Shown: piece by piece, positions 1 to 5,409 of the stretch
Numbering within the stretch: position 1 is the stretch's first letter
How the letters are laid out: every line of letters begins with the position of its first letter
Source of the DNA: Actinomycetota bacterium
GTDB taxonomy: Bacteria > Actinomycetota > Acidimicrobiia > Acidimicrobiales > JACCXE01
DNA length: 5,707 nucleotides
Assembly (NCBI GenBank): GCA_013697265.1
Contig: JACCXE010000455.1
Coordinates: forward strand, 1-5,707
Reading direction: 5' to 3'
Notes under the pieces: model-generated
The model's input: only the letters and a program-made list of their open reading frames with translations
Told to the model about the DNA's origin: nothing
Databases searched by the model: none
Translations under genes and position numbers: made by a program

Positions 1-318
1 GCTCGTGCGGTCGATGACAAGAACTGCAGCGACTTCACGACGCAGGCCGATGCGCAAGCGCATCTTCGAGATGACCCGTCGGACCCGGACAGGCTCGACG
101 ACGACGGCAACGGCATCGCCTGCGAGAGCAACGGTGGAGCGCAGGACCGTAACCCTGTCGCCACCGCGACGGTGCGCGTGATTGCTGTGCCGGCAACGAC
201 GGTTGCGAGCACTGGGCCACGTGAGAATCTCATTGCGCTCGGCGGCGCAGCAGTTGTTCTTCTGCTTGCCGGTTCGCGGCTGCGTGGTCGCAAGGCGTTC
301 GGCGCGCACTTCAACTAG
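1..318 (+). CDS. Excalibur calcium-binding domain protein with class-E-like sortase signal (3' part)
   Basis: Frame 1 is open from the left edge to a TAG at 316-318, so 105 C-terminal residues are visible and the start lies outside the window. Residues 5-43 form an Excalibur domain: a Cys (C9) in a DKNCSDF motif, a spacer, then a calcium-loop-like run DxxDDDGNGIACE (D30 to E42, second Cys C41). This small extracellular domain is known from bacterial surface proteins and nucleases. A Thr/Val/Ala-rich linker (47-67) leads to V-A-S-T-G-P (68-73), a hydrophobic span (about 77-91) and a basic tail (R93, R95, R97, K98). That is the layout of a sortase signal, with VASTG close to the LAxTG motif used by actinobacterial class E sortases. 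I infer a wall-anchored surface protein. The N-terminal part, which would name the main function, is not visible. A strong terminator follows 16 nt after the stop. Confidence 0.85.
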   Translation, partial: ARAVDDKNCSDFTTQADAQAHLRDDPSDPDRLDDDGNGIACESNGGAQDRNPVATATVRVIAVPATTVASTGPRENLIALGGAAVVLLLAGSRLRGRKAFGAHFN

Positions 319-334
319 GCCCTGAACGCAAAGA

Positions 335-376
335 AGCGCCCCACCCGTCCGACACGAGGTCAGAGGGTGGGGCGCT
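335..376. terminator. Bidirectional rho-independent terminator
   Basis: A perfect 12-bp inverted repeat (335-346 AGCGCCCCACCC with 365-376 GGGTGGGGCGCT) encloses an 18-nt loop. CTTT follows on the + strand and, on the minus strand, TTCTTT, so it can work both ways. It sits 16 nt after the stop of the Excalibur gene and 64 nt after the stop of the minus-strand DUF1508 ORF, in the right place to end both converging transcripts. The T tracts are short, but the stem is very GC-rich. Confidence 0.85.
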
Positions 377-440
377 CTTTGCCGCTTTGGGGTTAGCGGG
401 ACGTTGGCCGGTGCCGCGATCACTCGGCGCCGACGCTGGG

Positions 441-611
441 CTATGCGGCGTCGTCGATGGTGATGCCGCCTTCGGCAATGTTTTCGGTCAACGAGTTCAA
501 CGCCCGGATGACGTTGGCGTGGGTGTCGTAGCCTTCAGCGGAGTCGGCCATAACACGCCCGTTGGTGGCGACTATCCGCCATCGCCATTCGCCGCGGAGG
601 TCTTGGTACAC
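441..611 (-). CDS. YegP/DUF1508-like small protein, start uncertain (possibly degraded)
   Basis: This short frame reads from GTG at 611-609 to TAG at 443-441 and gives 56 residues. The N-terminal stretch VYQDLRGEWRWRI, then ATNGRVMADSAEGY, follows the DUF1508/YegP pattern (aromatic-x-D, GEWRWR, xNGxxxADSxEGY, then a helix with N-x-x-x-A). YegP-type domains are small beta-beta-alpha modules of unclear function found in bacteria and in many phages. The family usually begins M-x-I-x-V-Y-x-D. Here the codons upstream of GTG read T-R-I-V with ACG at 623-621, directly after an in-frame TAG (626-624) and 4 nt downstream of an AGGGGA ribosome-site-like stretch. The original start may therefore have been ATG, now ACG (60 residues from there). 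The gene lies directly downstream of the holin-like ORF, so the two look like one transcription unit ending at the terminator at 335-376. The domain call is firm; whether the gene is still expressed is not. Confidence 0.65.
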   Translation of the reverse strand: MYQDLRGEWRWRIVATNGRVMADSAEGYDTHANVIRALNSLTENIAEGGITIDDAA

Positions 612-627
612 AACGATTCGCGTCTAG

Positions 628-633
628 TCCCCT
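628..633 (-). promoter_or_regulatory. Candidate ribosome binding site for the DUF1508-like ORF
   Basis: On the minus strand AGGGGA (633-628) lies 4 nt before ACG at 623-621 and 16 nt before GTG at 611-609. The spacing fits the ACG position better than the GTG, which suggests that translation started, or once started, at the former. It overlaps the TAG stop (634-632) of the upstream ORF. Confidence 0.4.
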
Positions 634-904
634 ATCGGTGGTGGCGGTATGACGGGTGCGGCGACGGTGAGCGATGACACGTCGGCGACGGCGCGTTGTA
701 GCCGTCTTGTTTGACGTCGTCGAGCTTGGCTTTGCTGGTGGAGAAGGACCGGATGAGCCAGACGATGGTGGCGGTCGCGGCGGCCATGACCGCGGGGGAC
801 GGGTCAGCTACGGCGAACCATGCGAGGGCGGCGTCGCCTAACGCGGCGGGTTCACGGCCGAGACGTGACAGGAACTTGCTTACAGGTCGACTCACCGTCA
901 CCAC
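632..904 (-). CDS. Small phage-type membrane (holin-like) protein, probably frameshifted
   Basis: The minus-strand frame runs from GTG at 904-902 (GTG at 895-893 is an alternative) to TAG at 634-632, 90 residues. The N-terminus SKFLSRLGREPAAL, then a moderately hydrophobic stretch with AVMAAATATIVWLIRSF, resembles small phage proteins that carry an 'LxRxGREPA' head, one or two membrane spans and a charged tail; these are often annotated hypothetical or holin-like. I recognise the pattern only and cannot name a family with certainty. The last 20 residues (from about residue 70) become Pro/Ser/His/Arg-rich and look out of frame. Skipping 2 nt in the GCGC run near 691-695 would give an Ala/Val tail (AVADVSSLTVAAPVIPPPP) ending at TAG 626-624, just before the DUF1508 ORF. 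The gene may thus be a decayed or slippage-prone remnant. It is divergent from the phosphodiesterase gene starting at 928. Confidence 0.5.
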   Translation of the reverse strand: MVTVSRPVSKFLSRLGREPAALGDAALAWFAVADPSPAVMAAATATIVWLIRSFSTSKAKLDDVKQDGYNAPSPTCHRSPSPHPSYRHHR

Positions 905-917
905 CGAAGACTTCTAG

Positions 918-922
918 GGTGA
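918..922 (+). promoter_or_regulatory. Ribosome binding site deciding the start of the phosphodiesterase gene
   Basis: GGTGA (within AGGGTGA, 916-922) lies 5 nt before ATG at 928-930 and complements the anti-Shine-Dalgarno end of 16S rRNA. The in-frame GTG at 919-921 is itself part of this site and has no good site of its own, so ATG 928 is preferred. Confidence 0.55.
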
Positions 923-927
923 ACGAC

Positions 928-2463
928 ATGCATCGCTGGGGGAAACACACGGTTGTCGCCTTTGCCGCGCTCGTGGCAATGAGCGGCATTGGCGGCATTG
1001 GCGGCATTGGCGCCATTGACGCGTCACCGGCAGCCGCCGCAGCGTCGGCAGCGGACGCAGTCGCCGGGTGTCGCAGTGCCATCGGCACCGTGCCCCAAGT
1101 CGGGGAGCGCAGCTGCCGCAGCGTCGAGCAGGTACTGCGGGGCTTCGCCAACGGCTGTCGGAACCTGGGACAAGCCGACACGTGCGCCGTGTTCGACGGT
1201 CGCCAAGTGGGCCCGTCGCACATGCAGGCCTACGCCAAGAGCTGGACCCATCGCGCCCTGACGCTGCAGCGCGAGCTCGACGACGACGTGGCATTCGCGC
1301 GCTCCACGATCTTGCACACCCACAACACGTTCAACTCGCCGGTGTACGCGCCGCCGACGCTGACGAACCAAGACCCCAATCAGATCTATTCGATATTCGA
1401 CCAACTCCAGATGGACATCCGCGCCATCGAGATGGACGTGCACTGGGTGCCCTCGGCCTACGGCACCGCGAATACGGGCTTCAACGCCGTCACGCTTTGC
1501 CACGGCCAAGTGCAGGCGGGCGTGCACCTTGGCTGCACGATCGACCGCCCCCTCGAGTTCGGTCTGGCCGAACTGCGCAACTGGCTGGAGCAGCCCGAGA
1601 ACAAGCGCGAGGTCGTGCTGCTCTACCTCGAGAACAACCTCGATGAAAACGTGCTGGCCCACGACCTGGTGGCGCAGGCCCTGCAGCGTGGTCTCGGCGA
1701 CCTGATCGTTCGCCCGCCGGCGGACAAACCGTGCACGCCGCTGCCGACCTTGACTACCCCGGCCACGCTGCGCGCCGCGGGTCACCGCGTGATCATCGTC
1801 GGCGACTGCGGGCCCGGCGCGTGGGGCTCGTGGGTCTTCGAGCGCGGGGACAAAAAGAACTGGGTCGAATCTGGCTCGGGCCCCGGCGGCGACTACCCCG
1901 GGCTCAAGACGGGCTGCGCGACTGAACGCAAGCGCGTCGGATCGGGCCAGGCCATAGTGCGTTGGTACGAGGACTCCACCTGGCTCACGGCGATGGTCGA
2001 GGGCGACTCGCCTCAGCTCACGAGCATCGAAGCCTCGAAGATGGCGGCCTGCGGCGCCACGCTCATCGGCTTCGACCAACTCACCCCGGAGGACCCCCGC
2101 CTCAACGCCGTCGTGTGGTCGTGGGCGAAAAACGAGCCGGTACAATCCGCTGGTCGCTGCGCCACCTCAGCGCCCGACAGCTACTTCCACGCCAAACCCT
2201 GCACCGAACGGCATCGCTTCGTGTGCGCCAACGGTCCCGACCACTGGCAGCTGACAAAGGCGGCCGGGAGGTGGAGCGAGGGCGTCAAGGTTTGTCGACG
2301 CGAACTTCGGTACAGCCGGTTCGCGACCCCTGCGAACGGCTGGGAAAACACACTGCTTCGTCAAGCCGCAGGCAGCCGCGAAGTGTGGATGAACTACGCC
2401 AGCACCCGGGCCGGCCGCTGGATGCCGGTACCGGCCAAGCAATATTCATTCCTGCCCGCGTAA
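928..2463 (+). CDS. Secreted PLC-like phosphodiesterase with C-terminal lectin-like domain
   Basis: The protein has 511 residues from ATG 928 to TAA 2461-2463. Residues 1 to about 36 form a signal peptide: MHRWGK, a hydrophobic core with GIGGIGGIGAI, and an Ala-rich cleavage region. A Cys-containing leader (48 to about 125) precedes a TIM-barrel domain of the PI-PLC-like phosphodiesterase superfamily: HTHNTF (H130, H132), RAIEMDVHW (R165, E168, D170), LCHG (H192) and EVVLLYLEN. The two His-containing motifs match the catalytic pair of PLC X-domain enzymes. No substrate can be assigned; phosphodiester head groups of phospholipids or glycerol-type polymers are only guesses. The barrel ends near GFDQL. 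The last 115 residues hold WSWAKNEP (397-404), C411, C425, RFVC (C433), then W-x-L-T, C456, WEN (472-474) and VWMNY (486-490), which are C-type-lectin-like motifs in swapped order. The protein should act outside the cell. Twenty nt separate it from the PLP-enzyme gene, so co-transcription is possible. Confidence 0.85.
   Translation: MHRWGKHTVVAFAALVAMSGIGGIGGIGAIDASPAAAAASAADAVAGCRSAIGTVPQVGERSCRSVEQVLRGFANGCRNLGQADTCAVFDGRQVGPSHMQAYAKSWTHRALTLQRELDDDVAFARSTILHTHNTFNSPVYAPPTLTNQDPNQIYSIFDQLQMDIRAIEMDVHWVPSAYGTANTGFNAVTLCHGQVQAGVHLGCTIDRPLEFGLAELRNWLEQPENKREVVLLYLENNLDENVLAHDLVAQALQRGLGDLIVRPPADKPCTPLPTLTTPATLRAAGHRVIIVGDCGPGAWGSWVFERGDKKNWVESGSGPGGDYPGLKTGCATERKRVGSGQAIVRWYEDSTWLTAMVEGDSPQLTSIEASKMAACGATLIGFDQLTPEDPRLNAVVWSWAKNEPVQSAGRCATSAPDSYFHAKPCTERHRFVCANGPDHWQLTKAAGRWSEGVKVCRRELRYSRFATPANGWENTLLRQAAGSREVWMNYASTRAGRWMPVPAKQYSFLPA
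983..1018 (+). repeat. 9-bp tandem repeat within signal-peptide coding sequence
   Basis: Four head-to-tail copies of GCGGCATTG lie at 983-991, 992-1000, 1001-1009 and 1010-1018. The first three are identical and the last has one change (GCGCCATTG). The unit is a multiple of three, so gain or loss of copies keeps the frame and alters the length of the Gly-Gly-Ile stretch in the hydrophobic core (residues 19-30) of the signal peptide. Confidence 0.9.
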
Positions 2464-2468
2464 TCGCG

Positions 2469-2481
2469 AAGCAGACTGCTT
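2469..2481. repeat. Perfect 13-bp palindrome in the phosphodiesterase-PLP enzyme gap
   Basis: AAGCAG-A-CTGCTT lies between TAA 2461-2463 and ATG 2484-2486. The one-base centre cannot form a useful RNA hairpin loop, so it is more like a small dyad that a DNA-binding protein could read, or chance. A second short dyad (CGCG-TAAT-CGCG, 2457-2468) adjoins it and covers the stop codon. No purine-rich ribosome site is seen before ATG 2484. Confidence 0.4.
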
Positions 2482-2483
2482 GC

Positions 2484-3629
2484 ATGCTTCCGGGCGCGGG
2501 CGAACTTTGGGCTGACCTCGACCCACTCGTGCGTCATTGCAATCACGGTTCCTACGGCGCGGTACCCCGGCCGGTGCGTGAGCACCGCAACGCACTGCAA
2601 CGGCGGGCCGAGGCCAACCCCAACCAGTGGTTCCGCTTCGAACTGCCCGAACTCCTCGAACGCGCTCGCCTTCACATGGCCGACTTCATCGGCGTCAGCG
2701 CCGACAGCGCGGCCTTCGTTCGGAACGCTACGACCGGGGTCAACGTTGCGCTCCAGGCGGTGGGTCTGCGCGAGGGCGACGAGGTGATCGTCACCGACCA
2801 CGTGTACGGCGCGGTCCTGCGCACCGCCCGCCGGGCGACGGAACGAGTCAACGGCACGACGCGCATCGCAGCGATCGATTTGGTCGACGATGTCGACGCG
2901 CACGTCGACGCGTTCCTTTCGGTAACGAACGACCACACCCGCGCCGCCGTCATCGACCACATCGCCTCCCCCACCGGCCTCGTGTTGCCCGTCAACGAAA
3001 TCGTCGCCGCGTTGCGCGCTCGGGGCGTTGTGACCATCGTCGACGCGGCACACGCGCCGGGCAGCCGCGAACTGACCGTCTCGGACATCGGCGCAGATTT
3101 CTGGACCGGCAACTTCCACAAATGGCTCTCGGCCCCTCGCCCGTGTGCCGCTCTCGCCGTCAACGACGAGTGGCGCCCCCGCACCGAGCCGCTCGTCGCC
3201 AGCGTTGGACTCGAAGCCGGGTTTCCCACGAGCTTCGCGTGGCAGGGCACCGACGACTACACCGCGTATCTCTGCCTTGAGCCGGCGGTGCGCGTCCTCA
3301 AGTCTTTCGGTTGGGAGACGCTGTGGCGCCACAACGATGAGCTGGCCGCGTTCGGCGGTCAGATGGTCGCCGATGCCCTTGGTGTCGAGCCGGTCCTACC
3401 GACCACCGCCCGGGGCCCCATGACCCTCATCCCGTTACCCGACGGCGTAATCACCACCGACCTCGAAGCTCGTGGGTTCATCAAGCGCGTGTCCGACGCG
3501 CTCAACGTGGAGATTGCGGCCAATCCGTTCCGGGGCCAGGGCTACCTGCGGCTGTCGGCCCACGCGTACAACGACGAATCGGACTACGAAACCCTCGCTA
3601 AGGGTCTGCCGGGCCTGCTCGCCGTTTAG
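2484..3629 (+). CDS. PLP-dependent class V aminotransferase-fold enzyme, isopenicillin-N-epimerase-like
   Basis: The protein has 381 residues from ATG 2484 to TAG 3627-3629, a normal length for the family. Motifs in order are HCNHGSYGAVP (18-28, the N-terminal substrate-site motif), NPNQWFRFELPELL, NATTGVN (81-87, cofactor-phosphate region), TDHVYGAV, DHIASPTGLVLPV, TIVDAAHAPG (D187, expected to pair with the pyridine nitrogen), and TGNFHKWLSAP with K213 as the Schiff-base lysine. Thus all catalytic elements are present. The HLNHGSFG-type start and the FHKW lysine motif are typical of the isopenicillin N epimerase-like subgroup, which also includes cysteine desulfurase/C-S lyase relatives. 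There is no beta-lactam gene nearby, so the family name should not be read as the reaction; an epimerase, desulfurase or C-S lyase acting on an amino acid is equally possible. No signal peptide is seen and the enzyme should be cytosolic. The reading frame is open well upstream of 2484, but that part overlaps the phosphodiesterase gene and does not look like the family. Confidence 0.88.
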   Translation: MLPGAGELWADLDPLVRHCNHGSYGAVPRPVREHRNALQRRAEANPNQWFRFELPELLERARLHMADFIGVSADSAAFVRNATTGVNVALQAVGLREGDEVIVTDHVYGAVLRTARRATERVNGTTRIAAIDLVDDVDAHVDAFLSVTNDHTRAAVIDHIASPTGLVLPVNEIVAALRARGVVTIVDAAHAPGSRELTVSDIGADFWTGNFHKWLSAPRPCAALAVNDEWRPRTEPLVASVGLEAGFPTSFAWQGTDDYTAYLCLEPAVRVLKSFGWETLWRHNDELAAFGGQMVADALGVEPVLPTTARGPMTLIPLPDGVITTDLEARGFIKRVSDALNVEIAANPFRGQGYLRLSAHAYNDESDYETLAKGLPGLLAV

Positions 3630-3635
3630 TACGAC

Positions 3636-4247
3636 TTAGCGCGCGCTCCCGTCGAGGTGGGCGGTTTCGTTGAACGACACGAGGGTGGGCAGATCGCCGC
3701 CGGTTCGCACCCGCGAGACCGAGGCCACGTCGCAAAAGAGCCGCATCGCCGAATCGTCGCCGGTGCCGACCGCCCACGCGACCGCGGCCTTGATCGGCGA
3801 CACGTGGCTCACGACGACGACGTCATTTGCGGACGCGTCGGCGGCCAGTGACGCACAGGCCTCGCGGACGCGCTCGCCTACCTGGGCCAGCGACTCGCCC
3901 CCCGGAGGCACCCAGGACGAGTCGGTGCGCCAGTGTTGCCACACCTCGCTCGGCACGTCGGCCAAGGGTGACCCGTCGAACTCGCCGTAGTCGACCTCGA
4001 TCCAGCGATCGTCGTATTCGACCTCGACCTCATTGCCGAATGCGGCGGCGATCGCCGTCGCGGTCGCCCGGGTGCGCAGCAGCGGGCTCGACACGATGCG
4101 CAACGGTTGCGGGGCGGAACGACTGAGCGACGCGCCGATCGCCTTGGCCTGCTGTACGCCGACGACGTCGAGAGGCACGTCCGCCCGGCCGAGCAGCAAG
4201 CGTTGCGCGTTGGCCGCGGTGCGGCCGTGTCGGGCCAGGATCAGCAC
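3636..4247 (-). CDS. Histidine phosphatase (phosphoglycerate mutase-like)
   Basis: The protein has 203 residues from GTG 4247-4245 to TAA 3638-3636. LILARHGRTAANA (2-14) carries the phospho-accepting H7 of the RHG motif. It is followed by GRADVPLDVVGVQQA (20-34), SSPLLRTRATA (R58, phosphate pocket), WIEVDYGEFDG (E84, E89; acid/base region), PPGGESLAQVGERV (114-127) and VVVVSHVSPIKA (143-154, second catalytic H148). All core residues are present and the length is normal for single-domain family members such as alpha-ribazole phosphatase or GpmB-type enzymes. Substrate is not readable. The GTG is chosen because it lies just before the conserved first strand. The frame open further upstream overlaps the membrane gene and is Arg-rich shadow. 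GTGCTGA joins this start to the stop of the upstream gene, a sign of translational coupling. It is convergent with the PLP-enzyme gene, with 6 nt between stop codons. Confidence 0.9.
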   Translation of the reverse strand: MLILARHGRTAANAQRLLLGRADVPLDVVGVQQAKAIGASLSRSAPQPLRIVSSPLLRTRATATAIAAAFGNEVEVEYDDRWIEVDYGEFDGSPLADVPSEVWQHWRTDSSWVPPGGESLAQVGERVREACASLAADASANDVVVVSHVSPIKAAVAWAVGTGDDSAMRLFCDVASVSRVRTGGDLPTLVSFNETAHLDGSAR

Positions 4248-4732
4248 GGCGTCAGTGTGCCCGCGGTGACAAACGCGTGCCGCCGAGCCGGATCGGCGAG
4301 ACCAAATCGCCGCACGATGTTCCAGGCCACCGCCAACCCGAGCAGTTCGCGCACCACGAAGACCAGCGGCGCGGGCGCGACGGCGTGTGAGCCGTAGCTG
4401 CCGAACGCTGGCCACCAAAACACCTCTTGTTGCGCAAAGACGCCGTCGAGCACGAGATGGGCGAGCAGCCCGATCGGCACGGCGATCAAGTGTTTGCGCA
4501 GCGGGCGCCGGTTAGTGGTGGCGATCATCACCACCGCTAACGCGCCGACTGCGAACAGCAGCGTGTGCGCCGGCCCGCGGTGCCCGAGCGGCCCGTCGAT
4601 CAGATCGGGCAGCAGCGCGCCCATCGCCACGAAGCGGTAATCGAAGGACTGATCACGCAGTACGAACCAAGTGCCCATCACGGCGCAGGCCGCGAACCAG
4701 AGGATCACGAAGGTATGAGGATGCGCCCGCAC
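4241..4732 (-). CDS. Small integral-membrane putative metal-dependent hydrolase (YdjM/DUF457-like)
   Basis: The protein has 163 residues if it starts at GTG 4732-4730; TGA is at 4243-4241. Membrane spans are seen at about 8-25 (FVILWFAACAVMGTWFVL), 57-71, 82-98 and 120-140. Between them lie PDLID (D43, D46), GHRGPAHT (H51, H56), AHLVLDG (H92, D96) and VFWWP (104-108). This His/Asp pattern and the HRG-x-x-HT motif are those of the inner-membrane putative metal-dependent hydrolases of the YdjM/DUF457 type, whose substrate is unknown. The start is unsure. GTG 4732 keeps an HPHT motif before the first span but overlaps the zinc-ribbon gene by 28 nt. GTG 4708-4706 would give a classic GTGA overlap but trims the protein into the first span. 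The longer frame to 4819 is Arg/Ser-rich and entirely within the upstream gene, so it was not used. It is coupled to the phosphatase gene downstream by a 7-nt overlap. Confidence 0.75.
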   Translation of the reverse strand: MRAHPHTFVILWFAACAVMGTWFVLRDQSFDYRFVAMGALLPDLIDGPLGHRGPAHTLLFAVGALAVVMIATTNRRPLRKHLIAVPIGLLAHLVLDGVFAQQEVFWWPAFGSYGSHAVAPAPLVFVVRELLGLAVAWNIVRRFGLADPARRHAFVTAGTLTPC

Positions 4733-5409
4733 TGTTCGCAGGTCGCGTGCTCGCCCGGTTTGAGGCGAGTGAGGTGATCGAGATCGGCCGCGGACAGGCT
4801 CAAATGACAACCGGTACACGCCCCGTTCGCTACGTGAGCCACGGCGACGCCGTCGAGGCGGGGCCGAAGCCGCTCGTAGGTTGCAAGCAGCCCTTGGTCT
4901 ACGCCTGCTGCCGTTGCGACTCGTTCCGCTTCCAGTCGCTTCAACTCGGCGCCCGCTTCGCCCTCCGCGGCCGCCACCGCGGCCAGGATCGCCGGCGCTT
5001 CGGCCGCGATCTGATCGAGTTCGCCTTGGGCTCGGATTTGTTCGTTCAGCAGGGCGTCGCGTTGCTCGAGCAGCTCGAGGGCCTGCTCTTCCAGCCCCCC
5101 GGCCTGGGCCCGCAACTGGTCGATCTCGTGGATGATGGCCTGCGCGTCGCGGGTGGCGGACCCAGGGGCCCGCAGCGTGTTGTCGAGCGACGCGGCCCGC
5201 CCCTCGACCACGGCCAATTCGCGTTCGACGCCTTCCTCAGCCGCAGCGAGTTCGTCGAGCCGCGTTCCCAGCGCAACGAGCGCGGCCTGCACCGCATGGC
5301 GCCGCTCATTCAGATCGTGGGCGGCGCCTCGTTCAGGAAGCGACCCGAGCCGACGTCGCAGATGGTCAATCGCCGTGTCGTGCTCTTGCAACGAACCTAG
5401 GAGACTCAT
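4705..5409 (-). CDS. Coiled-coil protein with C-terminal C4 zinc ribbon
   Basis: The protein has 234 residues from ATG 5409-5407 to TGA 4707-4705. Residues 1 to about 165 are Leu/Ala/Glu/Arg-rich with heptad character and begin with LLGSLQEHDTAIDHLRRRLGSLPER, the usual head of the family ('LLxLQxLDTxIDxLxxRxxxLPE'). The C-terminus carries two CxxC pairs, C198-C201 (ACTGCH) and C224-C227 (CEQCGRIL), which make a four-Cys zinc ribbon. This matches the family of bacterial C4-type zinc-ribbon proteins (DUF164; Rv2229c in Mycobacterium tuberculosis). They are thought to bind nucleic acid or act as adaptors by analogy with CT398/FlgZ-like proteins; the molecular role is not settled. ATGA links its start to the stop of the upstream gene. 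In mycobacteria the family sits next to a protein with a histidine-phosphatase domain, as is nearly so here. Confidence 0.9.
   Translation of the reverse strand: MSLLGSLQEHDTAIDHLRRRLGSLPERGAAHDLNERRHAVQAALVALGTRLDELAAAEEGVERELAVVEGRAASLDNTLRAPGSATRDAQAIIHEIDQLRAQAGGLEEQALELLEQRDALLNEQIRAQGELDQIAAEAPAILAAVAAAEGEAGAELKRLEAERVATAAGVDQGLLATYERLRPRLDGVAVAHVANGACTGCHLSLSAADLDHLTRLKPGEHATCEQCGRILIPS

Noticed and set aside
906..914. GAAGACTTC palindrome in the divergent gap
   Set aside because: It is only 9 bp, no promoter elements are recognisable nearby, and short palindromes of this size are expected by chance.
387..917. Two + strand open frames (387-677 and 711-917)
   Set aside because: They are opposite the DUF1508-like and holin-like ORFs, and their translations show no family pattern or ribosome site.
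820..927. N-terminal extension of the phosphodiesterase upstream of ATG 928
   Set aside because: The extension is Arg-rich, overlaps the opposite-strand ORF and would bury the signal peptide; a GGTGA site precedes ATG 928.
1024..2145. 373-codon open frame on the minus strand
   Set aside because: It lies wholly inside the phosphodiesterase gene, is Arg/Val/His-rich without recognisable motifs, and is the antisense shadow of a high-GC gene.
2394..3332. 312-codon open frame on the minus strand
   Set aside because: It is opposite the PLP-enzyme gene, which has complete family motifs; the antisense frame has shadow composition.
4747..5400. 217-codon open frame on the + strand
   Set aside because: It is antisense to the zinc-ribbon gene, whose coiled coil and CxxC pairs are clear; no motif is seen on the + strand.
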